A DNA stretch of 64,000 nucleotides from positions 87,312-151,311 of the forward strand of contig LOEZ01000053.1 in NCBI GenBank assembly GCA_001516055.1, read 5' to 3'. This stretch comes from Gracilibacter sp. BRH_c7a (GTDB taxonomy: Bacteria > Bacillota > Desulfitobacteriia > Desulfitobacteriales > Syntrophobotulaceae). Of the stretch, positions 35,028-44,526 are shown in pieces. Position 1 is the stretch's first letter; the number at the start of each line of letters is the position of its first letter. A model generated the notes under the pieces. That model saw only the letters and a list, made by a program, of their open reading frames with translations. It made no database searches and was not told where the DNA came from. The position numbers were made by a program, and so were the translations under genes.

Positions 35028-37121
35028 ATGAAATTATTTGGAAGTAACGTGTTTAATGATGCAGTCATGAGAGAAAGGCTGCCCAAAGCAACCTACAAAG
35101 CTTTGAAGAAGACTATTGATGAGGGACTAGAACTTGATCCCACTGTTGCGGAAATAGTTGCCAGTGCCATGAAGGATTGGGCTTTGGAGAAAGGAGCTAC
35201 CCATTTTACTCATTGGTTCCAACCCATGACAGGCCTCACAGCCGAAAAACATGATTCCTTCATCGCTCCTACTTCGGATGGTAAAGTAGTGATGGAATTC
35301 TCAGGCAAAGAACTAATCAAAGGGGAGCCTGATGCTTCATCATTCCCGAGCGGAGGAATTCGTAATACATTCGAAGCTAGAGGATATACTGCCTGGGATT
35401 GTACTTCACCGGCATTTTTCAGAGAAGATAAAAATGGTAATGTTACACTTTGTATCCCTACAGTTTTTTATTCCTACACTGGTGAATCTTTGGATAAGAA
35501 AACACCTTTATTACGATCTATGGAGGCTTTATCCAAACAAGCCATCCGCCTCGTAAGATTGTTTGGTAACACGAACAGCACCAGAGTAATCACTACAGTT
35601 GGGCCCGAACAGGAATACTTCTTGATTGATAAAAGCTTTTATGACATGAGGATGGATTTGGTTCTAACCGGACGCACCCTCTTCGGTGCCGCTCCTCCTA
35701 AAGGACAAGAGATGGAAGACCATTATTTCGGAAGTATTAAAGAGCGTATCTCTTCATTTATGAGAGAACTAAATGAAGAGCTTTGGAAACTAGGAATTTC
35801 AGCTAAAACTCAACACAACGAAGTTGCTCCAGGACAGTTCGAATTAGCACCAATATTTACTACAACCAATATTGCGACAGATCATAATCAGCTTATTATG
35901 GATACTCTAAAAAAAGTAGCACTACGCCATGACCTCGTATGTCTGCTGCATGAGAAACCTTTCGCCGGAGTCAATGGTTCAGGTAAGCACAATAACTGGT
36001 CTATGAGTACAAATGACGGTATTAACCTCCTGGATCCGGGTACAACCCCTCATGACAATGCTCAATTCTTAACTTTTCTCTGTGCCATAATTAAAGCCGT
36101 AGATGAATATTCTGAGCTCTTAAGACTTTCAGCATCTAACCCAGGTAATGACCATCGTTTGGGTGCCAATGAAGCCCCTCCTGCTATTATTTCTATCTTC
36201 TTGGGTGATCAGTTAACAGATATAATCGAGCAGATCGAGAATAACGGAGGTGCCAAGAGTTCCAAGAATGGTGGAACAATTAAAGTAGGAGTAACTACCC
36301 TGCCAGAAATACCCAAAGATAATACGGATCGGAATAGAACTTCTCCATTTGCCTTTACCGGAAATAAATTTGAATTCCGGATGGTCCCCTCCAGTGCTTC
36401 TATCGCCTGCCCGAACATGGTCCTCAATACTATCGTAGCTGAAACTATCTCACAGATAGCAGATAGATTAGAAAAAGCTTCCGATTTCAATACTGAGCTT
36501 CAGGTCATACTCAAAGAAATTATCTCTAATCATAAACGAATAATCTTCAATGGCAATAACTATTCAGATGAGTGGGTGGTTGAAGCAGAAAAACGAGGTC
36601 TTGCCAATATAAGGAATATGGTAGATACCTTACCCCATTATATTTCTGAAAAAAGCATTAAAGTATTTGAAAACCATGCTGTCTTAGATAAACATGAAGT
36701 CCATTCCCGTTATGAAATTCTCTTGGAGCAATATTGTAAAACTATCAACATTGAAGCTAGAACTATGATAGATATGGCTAATAGACTTATACTTCCGGCA
36801 GTTTCTCACTATATCGGTAATTTGGCTACTACGGTTCAGACTATCAAGAGTATTATTCCAGGTGCCGACACCTATGCTCAAGAAGTAGTTCTTAAAGATA
36901 TCTCTAGCACATTGAGGTTATTCAAAGAAAAGACTGAAGCTCTAGAAAAAGCTGTTGAAAACACTGAACATGAAGACCTGTACGATAGCGGAGTGTATTA
37001 TCGTGATACTGTATTTACAACTATGCAAGAACTGAGGATGCATGGGGATAAGCTTGAAACTCTAGTAGATGCGGAAATTTGGCCGTTACCTACCTATGCA
37101 GAGATGCTGTTCCTCATTTAA
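35028..37121 (+). CDS. glnN: Glutamine synthetase type III
   Basis: A 697-aa GSIII, the large form found in Clostridia and Bacteroidetes. It makes glutamine from glutamate, ammonia and ATP in the cytoplasm. Motifs: [31 protein letters not shown] (metal-binding Glu residues), [54 protein letters not shown] and FEFRMVPSS. Full family length with the helical C-terminal region. RBS GAAGGGGG, 7-8 bp before ATG. It probably also aminates beta-glutamate to beta-glutamine in some organisms (inference). Its upstream region carries the shared nitrogen motif and a structured leader. Confidence 0.96.
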   Translation: MKLFGSNVFNDAVMRERLPKATYKALKKTIDEGLELDPTVAEIVASAMKDWALEKGATHFTHWFQPMTGLTAEKHDSFIAPTSDGKVVMEFSGKELIKGEPDASSFPSGGIRNTFEARGYTAWDCTSPAFFREDKNGNVTLCIPTVFYSYTGESLDKKTPLLRSMEALSKQAIRLVRLFGNTNSTRVITTVGPEQEYFLIDKSFYDMRMDLVLTGRTLFGAAPPKGQEMEDHYFGSIKERISSFMRELNEELWKLGISAKTQHNEVAPGQFELAPIFTTTNIATDHNQLIMDTLKKVALRHDLVCLLHEKPFAGVNGSGKHNNWSMSTNDGINLLDPGTTPHDNAQFLTFLCAIIKAVDEYSELLRLSASNPGNDHRLGANEAPPAIISIFLGDQLTDIIEQIENNGGAKSSKNGGTIKVGVTTLPEIPKDNTDRNRTSPFAFTGNKFEFRMVPSSASIACPNMVLNTIVAETISQIADRLEKASDFNTELQVILKEIISNHKRIIFNGNNYSDEWVVEAEKRGLANIRNMVDTLPHYISEKSIKVFENHAVLDKHEVHSRYEILLEQYCKTINIEARTMIDMANRLILPAVSHYIGNLATTVQTIKSIIPGADTYAQEVVLKDISSTLRLFKEKTEALEKAVENTEHEDLYDSGVYYRDTVFTTMQELRMHGDKLETLVDAEIWPLPTYAEMLFLI

Positions 37122-37143
37122 TCCATAACCCTTCAGAAGAGAA

Positions 37144-37174
37144 ATAGGGAGAGAGCATTTGCTCTCTCCCTATT
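37144..37174. terminator. Terminator after glnN
   Basis: Stem AATAGGGAGAGAGC / GCTCTCTCCCTATT with loop ATTT, 22 bp after the stop; symmetric and likely bidirectional for the convergent DUF2179 gene. Confidence 0.85.
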
Positions 37175-37209
37175 CTCTATATAAATCGTAATCATACTAC
37201 ATTCACCTG

Positions 37210-37743
37210 TTAACCTTTTCTTTTTGCCAGTCTAGTTGTCCAGAAACCGCCTCGGAAATACTTTGGTTCTTCGAAAACGACAAAGGCAGTCGGACAGAAG
37301 GTGTCTATGAGCTTAAGTAATTCTTTCTGTCGTTTACGTTTAGCGAGCACGATCATCACAAGGCGCAGTCCATCACGTCCCTCTCCTATCCAAGATGTAA
37401 CTCCGAATCCATTGTTCCTCAGTTCTTGTGGAAACGTGTTATTTACCGAATCAACAATAACTTCAGCCGTGATATATCCTAAAGCCAGTCTTTCCTCGAT
37501 TATACTTCCAATGTAAACGCCCATTGCATAACCAAGGCAATAGGCAGCAATATTCCAAATACTATTCAGATTGTTTAAGATTATTGAAAGACCCATAATA
37601 TAAACAAATACTTCGAATATTGATAATGCTGATGCATATCCACGTAAGCCCTTAATCATTAAAATTAATCTGACCGTAGTAAGAGATACATATGTGATAT
37701 TAATAGCGACAATTAATAAGATAAATAATACAGCTTGATTCAC
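37210..37743 (-). CDS. DUF5698/DUF2179 (UPF0316) membrane protein
   Basis: A 177-aa protein with three hydrophobic segments in residues 1-85 and a soluble C-terminal domain (about 90-170; VIVDSVNNTFPQELRNNGFGVTSWIGEGRDG). The order fits UPF0316: DUF5698 membrane part followed by DUF2179. The DUF2179 fold is suspected to bind a ligand, but no function is established. It is followed on the same strand by no close gene; 204 bp separate it from the MntR-like gene upstream. Confidence 0.8.
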   Translation of the reverse strand: MNQAVLFILLIVAINITYVSLTTVRLILMIKGLRGYASALSIFEVFVYIMGLSIILNNLNSIWNIAAYCLGYAMGVYIGSIIEERLALGYITAEVIVDSVNNTFPQELRNNGFGVTSWIGEGRDGLRLVMIVLAKRKRQKELLKLIDTFCPTAFVVFEEPKYFRGGFWTTRLAKRKG

Positions 37744-37947
37744 GTAATCACCTCGTAGTTAAAGAAATAGAGTAATCTTTTCATTTCATACATCCAAAGT
37801 TCAAATGAAATCAGAATGTTTTTTTGGCAAAATAAAAAAAGACACGTTAGCCTTAATAATTTAAAAAGTTTACCTCGGTTAAAGTTATTTTAAACCTTAT
37901 TTCTTATTTTATTACTAAGATAATACGATTTCAACCGTAACCCCTAA

Positions 37948-38430
37948 TTAATAATCACTTTCCATTTTCTTCTTATGCGTATGAAAAAGGTCTAGCACAC
38001 TCTTATTCTCCTGAAAGAATCTAACCAAAGCATACAAAGATTCAAAAGTATCCGCATTTATATGATGTTCGATTTGCTCTACATCTGTCTGAAGATTCTT
38101 ATCGGCACCTAAAAGAAACAATAATTCCTTTAAAGTATTGTGCCTCATTAGAAAGAAAAATCCTAGTCTTTCTCCCTCATCAGTGAGACTAATTACCCCG
38201 TATTTTTCATAATTCAATAAGTCTTTATCGTGAAGCTTCTGCATCATTTTAGTCACTGAAGGAGGTTGGACATTTAACCTCTCCGCTAAATCATTAACTC
38301 GTATATAACGATGCTTACGACTTAACCGATAAATCATCTCAATGTAATCTTCCATACTAGGAGTTAAGGAATTCTCTGGGGCTGCTATTTCATATCCCCT
38401 AGCAGTAAAGAATTTTTCTTTTTCAGCCAT
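37948..38430 (-). CDS. DtxR/MntR-family metal-dependent regulator
   Basis: A 160-aa repressor. The N-terminal winged helix is at about 25-85 (SMEDYIEMIYRLSRKHRYIRVNDLAERLNVQPPSVTKMMQKL), followed by the metal-binding dimerisation domain (about 90-155) with candidate ligands Glu and His (VEQIEHHINADTFESLY). The length fits MntR-type proteins without the SH3 domain. The ligand is probably Mn2+ or Fe2+. The upstream neighbour on the other strand is the riboswitch-controlled HMA protein, also metal-related. Confidence 0.87.
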   Translation of the reverse strand: MAEKEKFFTARGYEIAAPENSLTPSMEDYIEMIYRLSRKHRYIRVNDLAERLNVQPPSVTKMMQKLHDKDLLNYEKYGVISLTDEGERLGFFFLMRHNTLKELLFLLGADKNLQTDVEQIEHHINADTFESLYALVRFFQENKSVLDLFHTHKKKMESDY

Positions 38431-38729
38431 ACATACCCACCTTAAAGGAAAACTCTACTGTCTAAGAATATGTTGTCATAATTACTGAAATAACTATAAC
38501 TTATGAATAAAGTTATCAACCTTTATGCACAGTTAGCTGTCGGATAGAAAAAAGTGTTTGTAAAAAGTCGGTTATTACAATAAGACAAAAGACGAAAGGT
38601 TTTCGGTTTTGAGCCTTAAGTCCTATTATTTTTTCAAGTTTTTTATGCTAAGATATATTAAAGTTTTGTATTATATGTAAAATTTCGACAGCTAGTCTAT
38701 ATTGTAAAGCATATGTTTCAAAACTGGTA
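38431..38729. other. Divergent region between the MntR-like gene and the riboswitch
   Basis: AT-rich sequence containing the promoters of both units. A TCTATATTGTAAAG string just before the aptamer could include a -10 element. No gene is seen. Confidence 0.4.
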
Positions 38730-38818
38730 AAAAAGGGCAAACTATCTGAAAAGATAGGACGCAAAGCTATGGGTCTAAAGCATTTAATGTAAGATCGCCA
38801 GGCTGCCAAATACAATAA
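38730..38818 (+). ncRNA. Cyclic di-GMP-I (GEMM-I) riboswitch aptamer
   Basis: The conserved GEMM-I framework is visible: GGGCAAAC at 38735, a stem CTATCT-GAAA-AGATAG with GAAA tetraloop, the core GGACGCAAAGC (38757-38767), a CTAAAG turn, then a second arm and the closing GCCAGGCTGCC ending at 38817. The 5' GGGCA and 3' TGCC form P1. Order and spacing are as in clostridial members. It lies 82 bp upstream of the HMA gene with a terminator between. Confidence 0.9.
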
Positions 38819-38862
38819 TAATAATAATATTATTTTTGGGCAGTTTCGCTGCTTTTTTTTCG
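38813..38862 (+). terminator. Riboswitch expression platform (terminator/antiterminator)
   Basis: Terminator GCAG-TTTCG-CTGC (38840-38852) followed by eight T. The P1 3' strand CTGCCAAA (38813-38820) can instead pair with TTTGGGCAG (38835-38843), disrupting the terminator stem. Thus P1 formation with c-di-GMP bound would free the terminator (OFF switch). The folding choice is inference. Confidence 0.7.
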
Positions 38863-38899
38863 TGCATTATTAAAAGATAACCAAGGAGGCTAGAGAAAA

Positions 38900-39112
38900 A
38901 TGGCTTTGGAAGCAAGAAATATTACACTTAAGGGTGATTCCTGTATAGACTGTATTGATAACATCAAGAAATGCGTAGGCTCTTTAAATGGAGTCAACCT
39001 AGTTGATGTACATCCGGAATTCAAAAAGGTATTCGTCGAATATGACCCAGAAAAACTTGATTTAGACACGATAAAGGATAGAATAATAGATAACGGTTAT
39101 GAAGTAATGTAA
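38900..39112 (+). CDS. Heavy-metal-associated (HMA) domain protein, CopZ/MerP-like
   Basis: A 70-aa single-domain ferredoxin-like protein. The metal site is GDSCIDCIDN (Cys15, Cys18), and the rest follows the beta-alpha-beta-beta-alpha-beta pattern (NLVDVHPEFKKVFVEYDPEKLDLDTIKDRIIDNGYEV). The spacer residues in the CxxC motif (I, D) differ from the usual copper chaperone, so the metal is uncertain. It is probably cytoplasmic. No P-type ATPase is adjacent. RBS AAGGAGG. Expression appears to be under a c-di-GMP riboswitch, which is not usual for a metal chaperone. Confidence 0.85.
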   Translation: MALEARNITLKGDSCIDCIDNIKKCVGSLNGVNLVDVHPEFKKVFVEYDPEKLDLDTIKDRIIDNGYEVM

Positions 39113-39141
39113 ATTCAGCGAGAAAAAACATCCGGATAGAG

Positions 39142-39177
39142 AAACTCCGTACCCTAGTGGGGATCGGAGTTTTTTTG
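39142..39177 (+). terminator. Terminator after the HMA gene
   Basis: Stem AAACTCCG / CGGAGTTT around a 15-nt loop containing a small inner CCCTAGTGGGG stem, followed by T7. Confidence 0.85.
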
Positions 39178-39238
39178 TTTAACATCAATACTCAGACGCA
39201 ACTTCTTTCCACTTGACATTATGAAGCTCAATTCACGC

Positions 39239-39907
39239 TTATCTCATAGAATTGAACTTTCCAGTTAACAAGAAATCATCTACTAGGCTAGCAGTATCCG
39301 GTTGATAATGTATCTCTTTGTGTCCATAAGGCTTAATTATGAAATCAGTCATGGTTTCTATCTTAGTAGAATCTACTTCTACTCTTCCGTCATTTTCTTT
39401 TTTCAGGAAAACCCCTAATAATAGATTACTTTTGTTACCGGCAATTACTCCTATTTCAAGGTTTGTAGTATTTTTCGGATTAGGTATCTCCAAAGCGTTT
39501 ACTCTTAAATCATTTAATGATTTAAGGATTTTTGTGATGAATGGAAAAAGCTTACAAAATTTATCAGCTAAGGAAGAACCTTTACTGGGGCAAGAAATAA
39601 AGACACATCTCCCAAGGCCAGGGAGACTGTTATTTGCAAGATAATTTCTTATTATCAAACCACCCATACTATGACCAACGAAATGAATCTTTTGGTATCC
39701 AACGCCACTCAGTAGTTTTTCTAACTGAGTCTTCATAACGCTCGTACAATCATTTAATGAACCGAATCTAGTTGGGAGATTGACAGTTAGACAGTGATAT
39801 CCTAGCTTGATTAGGTGCATCTTTAAGGTAAACATGTCTGACTGGTTCTTGTTAAATCCATGTACCAGAATAATAACTTGCTTATTTCTCATTCTTAACT
39901 CTATCAA
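39239..39907 (-). CDS. Alpha/beta hydrolase, lipase/PGAP1-like
   Basis: A 222-aa serine hydrolase. The oxyanion loop is LVHGFNKN (about 14-21), the nucleophile elbow IHFVGHSMGGLIIRNY (Ser about 79), and the acid/His pair probably ...DGRVEVDST... and PYGHKEIHYQ. The order matches small bacterial triacylglycerol-lipase/PGAP1-like hydrolases, which act on ester bonds. No signal peptide; cytoplasmic. A start at an internal Met (39892) is also possible. Confidence 0.75.
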   Translation of the reverse strand: MIELRMRNKQVIILVHGFNKNQSDMFTLKMHLIKLGYHCLTVNLPTRFGSLNDCTSVMKTQLEKLLSGVGYQKIHFVGHSMGGLIIRNYLANNSLPGLGRCVFISCPSKGSSLADKFCKLFPFITKILKSLNDLRVNALEIPNPKNTTNLEIGVIAGNKSNLLLGVFLKKENDGRVEVDSTKIETMTDFIIKPYGHKEIHYQPDTASLVDDFLLTGKFNSMR

Positions 39908-39955
39908 TCCTTATACTCACTTTAATTAATCCTTTTATTACTGCTGATTTCTCAC

Positions 39956-40246
39956 TTACTCCGTAATTTCTGTAACGTTTTTGCCAAACCACTGGATGTA
40001 CCCACAACGGATACATATTAAAGTAGTTGCATCTGCATTTAGCCAATCTAAATCAAAAAAGCTCATTCCTCTAGTATTTAGTAAAGCCTTTCCCTGTTCA
40101 AAACGATCATATCCACAATGAGTACAGTTAACTTCTAATTCTGCAGCTGAAGTATATTTTTTACCTTTAGAATTTTCTTCTTCTTTCTGTAAGTATTCTT
40201 CACTCTTTTTTCTTATTTGTTCAAGTTCCTCTTTGCTATAGTACAT
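39956..40246 (-). CDS. Zinc-ribbon protein of unknown function
   Basis: A 96-aa protein. The charged N-terminal helix (YYSKEELEQIRKKSEEYLQKEEE) is followed by a four-cysteine zinc ribbon, CTHCGYDRFEQG ... LICIRCGYIQWFG (about 42-85). Similar small proteins occur in Clostridia and are usually annotated as zinc-ribbon nucleic-acid-binding proteins. Function not known. Good GGAGG site. Confidence 0.7.
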   Translation of the reverse strand: MYYSKEELEQIRKKSEEYLQKEEENSKGKKYTSAAELEVNCTHCGYDRFEQGKALLNTRGMSFFDLDWLNADATTLICIRCGYIQWFGKNVTEITE

Positions 40247-40313
40247 TTTATGTCCTCCTTTATTATTAGCACCATCTCAATTCTTTCCTTTGAAAACCAA
40301 CAATAGTCAAGTG

Positions 40314-41033
40314 TTAGTTATAAAAGATTGAGAGTAACAAATATATGCCTGTAAAGAATAACAAGACGTGGATGATCTTTTGAAAGAGCTGCTGATTAAG
40401 CCGAGTGAATACCCATTGCCCCAAATAAATGCCTAATAAAGCAAAGGGTAAGGCACAAAGAGTTGATATCCAAACGTCTGTGGAAATACTAAATATTGTA
40501 AACTGAAGCGAGATACTAATAAAATATATGAAAACAAAGTAAGCAAGTGTTGTACTACGAAGAGCAGCCTTATCAATATTTGCTCCTGAGAAATAAATCA
40601 ACAATGGTGGACCTGGCATGCCTAGACTCGTAGTAAGTAAGCCAGATAAGGCACCTGCTATAAGCTCTTTTAGGTTTGATTCCTTTATTGTGATTTTGGC
40701 AACTAATAAAACAGTTGACAAAAGGATTAATATACTCACTAATATTTTTAAAGGTTGTACATCAAGAAAGATAAAAAGGAATAGGCCCGGTAGAATGCCA
40801 ATTAGACTACCCTTTATCAAACGAACTAAACTATCCTTATCCACTTCTTTATGTATTTTAAACATCATAATAAGAGATATCAAAAGCGATAGTATTATGT
40901 TTATCTGTATTGCATCGTGTGCTTCAAAAAGCAGAAGCAGGAATGGGGTTGCCATAATTGAGAACCCAAATCCTGTTCCCGCTTGTAAAACCGAGGCAAC
41001 TAAAACTATAAGAACTAAACCGATTGTCTCCAT
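40314..41033 (-). CDS. TSUP (TauE/SafE) family exporter
   Basis: A 239-aa membrane protein with seven to eight hydrophobic segments. The TauE/SafE features GTGFGFSIMATPFLLLLF and GLLTTSLGMPGPPLLIYFSG mark the two repeat halves. Family members move sulfite, sulfoacetate or other organosulfur anions. Upstream (23 bp) is a GNAT acetyltransferase gene on the same strand. The substrate cannot be assigned. Confidence 0.82.
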   Translation of the reverse strand: METIGLVLIVLVASVLQAGTGFGFSIMATPFLLLLFEAHDAIQINIILSLLISLIMMFKIHKEVDKDSLVRLIKGSLIGILPGLFLFIFLDVQPLKILVSILILLSTVLLVAKITIKESNLKELIAGALSGLLTTSLGMPGPPLLIYFSGANIDKAALRSTTLAYFVFIYFISISLQFTIFSISTDVWISTLCALPFALLGIYLGQWVFTRLNQQLFQKIIHVLLFFTGIYLLLSIFYN

Positions 41034-41056
41034 TTAATGCCCTTCCTGTTAAATGT

Positions 41057-41569
41057 CTATTCTCCAAAACATTTTGCCAGATTGATTAACTTCTCGTCAT
41101 GGACTCTATATACCGTCCATTCATCCATCGGAATCGCGCCCAAATGTTTATAAAACTCAACAGAAGATCTATTCCAGTCTAGACACCACCACTCTAATCT
41201 GCCGCATTTCCTTTCGATAGCTAACTTTGCCAGAAAAGAAAGCATAATCTTACCAATCCCTTTTCCTCTCAATTCAGGCTTGACAAATAAATCTTCTAAG
41301 TATATACCTGGTCTCCCTAAAAAAGTAGAGAAGTTGTAAAAGAACAAGGCAAAACTTACTGGTTTGTTCTGGTATTCACCTATAATAACTTCAGCTACTT
41401 TTCGTTCAAAAAGGGATTCTTTTAATATTTCCTCTGTTGTCACGACTTCATCAAACATTTCTTCGTATTCAGCTAATTCTTTTATGAAATCTAAGATAAG
41501 TAAGATATCTCCTGGTTCAGCAAATCTCATCTTGAAGTCATTTACCTTGGTAGTAATCAAACTTGTCAT
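41057..41569 (-). CDS. GNAT N-acetyltransferase (diamine acetyltransferase-like)
   Basis: A 170-aa acetyl-CoA-dependent acetyltransferase. Motif: YLEDLFVKPELRGKGIGKIMLSFLAKLA (acetyl-CoA pyrophosphate loop RGKGIG), then RLEWWCLDWNRSSVEFYKHLGA, a pattern shared with spermidine/diamine acetyltransferases. Forms an operon with the TSUP exporter. Substrate uncertain. Confidence 0.82.
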   Translation of the reverse strand: MTSLITTKVNDFKMRFAEPGDILLILDFIKELAEYEEMFDEVVTTEEILKESLFERKVAEVIIGEYQNKPVSFALFFYNFSTFLGRPGIYLEDLFVKPELRGKGIGKIMLSFLAKLAIERKCGRLEWWCLDWNRSSVEFYKHLGAIPMDEWTVYRVHDEKLINLAKCFGE

Positions 41570-41706
41570 TTCCTCTCCCCTTACTTTTTATTCCTTACCT
41601 ATGCGGCATGGGTCATAATCAATGTTGAAGGATTTATATCCATTGTATATTAATCTTTTACTATCTTCCATTTTTTCTTGCTTTAAAGAGATTCCACTCT
41701 TAAATG

Positions 41707-41740
41707 TTAAGAGTGCACCACGAATCGTGCACTCTTAAAC
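41707..41740 (-). terminator. Terminator between the AraC-like and GNAT genes
   Basis: Stem TTAAGAGTGCAC / GTGCACTCTTAA, loop CACGAATC, downstream of the AraC-type gene on the minus strand. Confidence 0.75.
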
Positions 41741-41769
41741 TTATCTTTAATCCCGAATAATTATTCTAT

Positions 41770-42687
41770 TTATTTTGCACTCAATTGTCTTACAGGTCTT
41801 GCTTCAATATATCCTCTGTACCCCATTGGAATAAGTTGAAATCTTGGACCATCTTGATCTGCCCATTCAAATCCATAAACTTCAGGATTATAAGTTTTCA
41901 TAACTTCCCATAGTTCACTTATCGCTTCTCCAAATTTCGATTCTTCAAAAGGCGGCCCTTGGAAAACCATCATCTTACAAGGTGCAAGCTCAATCATATC
42001 ATATCCCTCAGGAACTTCTTCCACATAATCAACGGGAACTTCGACCCCTTGAGCATAAACTGACGTATTTTGTTTACGCAAGTTATCCGGCATCCACATT
42101 CCAATAGGCTCATAGCTAGCTTCCTTAACATTAGAAAGCACTTTCCAAACATCGCATCCCACTTCTTCACAGTATTCGAAATAATGAGTAGCTTTAATCC
42201 CATGTTTTAAAATCAACTTTCTAGCAGGCCTCTCAATTACTTGAACAAACACGGTATTTAATTTGGTGTTCTCCGACATACTATTCGCTCCTTTTTGTAA
42301 TGTAAGGTAATAGTCACGGACATAGTTAGGAATAAACAGTTTTAATAAAGCATCATTTTTGTTTTTACAGTAAAATTGAGGAGTCATACCAAAATGTTTG
42401 GAAAAAGCTCTGGTGAATCCTTCATGTGAATCAAAAACAAAATCGAATGCCACATTAACAATCTTCACACCATCATCCTGCAGCTTAAGTGCAGCGTGGG
42501 ATAACCGAAGTGCCCGAATATATTCAAATGGTGGTTTGCCTGTCATTTCCTTAAATATTCTTGCAGAGTGCCACGGCGAATACCTCGCCACATCCGCAAG
42601 CGAACGCAGGGTTATGACTTCAGTTATATGCTGATCAATGTAATCCTGCATACGTTGTACAGCTTTTATCTTTTCCCAACTTTCCAT
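41770..42687 (-). CDS. AraC-family regulator with GyrI-like effector domain
   Basis: A 305-aa regulator. The N-terminal double helix-turn-helix AraC domain (about 8-105; LRSLADVARYSPWHSARIFKEMTGKPPFEYIRALRLSHAA, then FDSHEGFTRAFSKHFGMTP) is followed by a GyrI-like small-molecule-binding domain (about 145-300). Such proteins (Rob/SoxS-like with effector domain) control drug or metabolite response genes. Start at MESWEK (42687) with GGAGGTGA, preferred over the codon 18 bp earlier. Confidence 0.85.
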   Translation of the reverse strand: MESWEKIKAVQRMQDYIDQHITEVITLRSLADVARYSPWHSARIFKEMTGKPPFEYIRALRLSHAALKLQDDGVKIVNVAFDFVFDSHEGFTRAFSKHFGMTPQFYCKNKNDALLKLFIPNYVRDYYLTLQKGANSMSENTKLNTVFVQVIERPARKLILKHGIKATHYFEYCEEVGCDVWKVLSNVKEASYEPIGMWMPDNLRKQNTSVYAQGVEVPVDYVEEVPEGYDMIELAPCKMMVFQGPPFEESKFGEAISELWEVMKTYNPEVYGFEWADQDGPRFQLIPMGYRGYIEARPVRQLSAK

Positions 42688-42772
42688 TCTCTCACCTCCT
42701 ATCAAAAGGATACAATAAACATATCTTTATTCCTTGACCTATTTTGCTAAACTTAATCATCTAATAAGATCT

Positions 42773-43507
42773 TTAAATCTTCTCTTTATTATTAATAAAG
42801 GATCTCATGACTTGATAATGCTCTGTATCTTCATACTTCACCTGTTCAAACCCTTCATTAATTTGATATACACATGCATGAGGGTATGCCATTATTATTG
42901 GAGAATGAGTCGCAATAATGAACTGAGATCCATCCCGGACTAATTCATGCATCCTAGTGAGCATAGACATTTGCCGCGAGGGTGATAGTGCCGCTTCGGG
43001 TTCATCCAGGATGTATATGCCTTTACCTTTAAATTGGTTTTGGAATACAGCAAAGAATGACTCTCCATGCGATTGTTCATGTAGTGATCGTCCCCCATAG
43101 GAGTCAATCAAAGGGGGCCCAAAGGAAAATTCCAAATCCAATTCATCAATATTTGTCGCAAGATTATAGAAGCTTTCCGCTCTTAAGAAGAAACCAGCAC
43201 GGGGCTTACTTGTACCTTTAACAACTTTAATATAATTATTCAAATTTGAATGAGTAGCTTTGGAAGAGAAATTAAAATTCTTTGTTCCACCTTCAGCATT
43301 AAATCCATAAGCTACTGCTATCGCTTCTAAGATAGTTGACTTCCCGGAACCATTTTCTCCGATGAGAAAAGTGACATGAGGATGAAATGATAGCGAGTAT
43401 AGTTTTTCTATCGCTGGTAGGTTAAATGGATATTCAAAAAATGATGGTATTCTTTCTCTTTCCAATTCTATTGCTCTTATGTACTGTTCTAATCTGCTTA
43501 GTTTCAT
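42773..43507 (-). CDS. Small AAA/ABC-type ATPase
   Basis: A 244-aa stand-alone P-loop ATPase. Walker A is FLIGENGSGKSTILEA (about 47-62), Walker B GIYILDEPEAALSP, the signature-like QSHGESFFAVF precedes it, and FIIATHSPIIMA contains the H-loop. Stand-alone ATPases of this size are common in Firmicutes with no defined partner. It could be the housekeeping half of a defence pair, but no nuclease or toxin gene adjoins; the neighbour is a pentapeptide-repeat protein 24 bp upstream. Confidence 0.8.
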   Translation of the reverse strand: MKLSRLEQYIRAIELERERIPSFFEYPFNLPAIEKLYSLSFHPHVTFLIGENGSGKSTILEAIAVAYGFNAEGGTKNFNFSSKATHSNLNNYIKVVKGTSKPRAGFFLRAESFYNLATNIDELDLEFSFGPPLIDSYGGRSLHEQSHGESFFAVFQNQFKGKGIYILDEPEAALSPSRQMSMLTRMHELVRDGSQFIIATHSPIIMAYPHACVYQINEGFEQVKYEDTEHYQVMRSFINNKEKI

Positions 43508-43531
43508 CGTATCATCCCCACATCATCGGCT

Positions 43532-44368
43532 TTATTCTTGAAAGGTTCTCCAGTGTGTTGGAGGAGTGAGTGATGAAGGTATTTTTGTACTGGTATCCCC
43601 CTTGGCTGCGTTGAGTTGGGCTTGGGTAAGAAAGATACTCTCACTAAGATCAGCTCCCCTGATGTCAGCGTCTCGGAAATCAGCTCCTATTAAATCTGTC
43701 CCACTCAAGTCAGTCTCCCTAAGATCAGCTGCAATAAGATAAGCTCCCCTTAAGTTGGCTCCTCTGAGCTCCTTTTTTTTGAGGTTAGCACCAATAAGGT
43801 TGGCCCCTCGGCCGAAGGTCTTGCGTTGCCCAGAATGAACCTTTTGCCCCCGACGAGTTTCGGTTCGTACAAGCTCACTGGTCTTTAGAAGTAGCGTATT
43901 AACACCTGCTCGGTGCCCTTCTATGTCTAATTTCAGGATAGAGTCAGGGCTAAGATGAGTGATGCGTTCCGTCTCATCATACATAGCTTTGAGTGCACCA
44001 TGGATAGGAAGGGCTGCTTGTAACGTGAGTGCTTCCGTTAAATACCAGAGTAACTCGTGGAGCTGTCGCATGATTTGGAAAACCTCAAACATTTGCTTTG
44101 CGGATTCTGGAACCTTCCGCCAGTCCTGTCCCCCAAAGCTAACTTGAGCAACTTTTTGCCCCGCACCAAAGCAGTCAAAAGCGATGCAGCCTTTAAGTCC
44201 ACTTTCCCTGAGGCTTCCGTGAATACCACAGCGAAAGTCTGGCTGCAGGTTAAGGCAAGGCTGCCCCACATCTTTGTTGCTTGGGAAGCCTTCTGAAGCT
44301 GAGAAATATAGTGCAACGCAGCACAGACCAAAACATTCTTCGCAGTCAGCCTGCAGATTCATATCCAT
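43532..44368 (-). CDS. Pentapeptide-repeat protein with Cys-rich N-terminus
   Basis: A 278-aa protein. The N-terminal part holds many cysteines (CEECFGLCCVALYF, CLNLQPDFRCG, CIAFDCFG), possibly a metal site. Residues about 190-255 are A(D/N)Lxx pentapeptide repeats (ANLIG-ANLKK-KELRG-ANLRG-AYLIA-ADLRE-TDLSG-TDLIG-ADFRD-ADIRG-ADLSE), which form a right-handed quadrilateral helix. The function of this domain order is not established. A second ATG (MNLQAD) has the better spacing to the GAGGTG site. The AAA ATPase gene follows after 24 bp. Confidence 0.8.
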   Translation of the reverse strand: MDMNLQADCEECFGLCCVALYFSASEGFPSNKDVGQPCLNLQPDFRCGIHGSLRESGLKGCIAFDCFGAGQKVAQVSFGGQDWRKVPESAKQMFEVFQIMRQLHELLWYLTEALTLQAALPIHGALKAMYDETERITHLSPDSILKLDIEGHRAGVNTLLLKTSELVRTETRRGQKVHSGQRKTFGRGANLIGANLKKKELRGANLRGAYLIAADLRETDLSGTDLIGADFRDADIRGADLSESIFLTQAQLNAAKGDTSTKIPSSLTPPTHWRTFQE

Positions 44369-44526
44369 TCACCTCAACAAAATCTTGAGCAGAATGCAGG
44401 AGAATAAATATTAATTACTTATTATCCTGACATACTAACACACTTCTTTAATAACCATTTATGTTGATTTTTATATTATATCGTTGTAAGATAAGCAAAT
44501 AAAATAAATAATAGAGGTAATAAAAA

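Noticed and set aside
42773..44368. ATPase plus pentapeptide-repeat protein as a defence system
   Set aside because: No effector nuclease, toxin or known defence pairing; both families are common as stand-alone genes.
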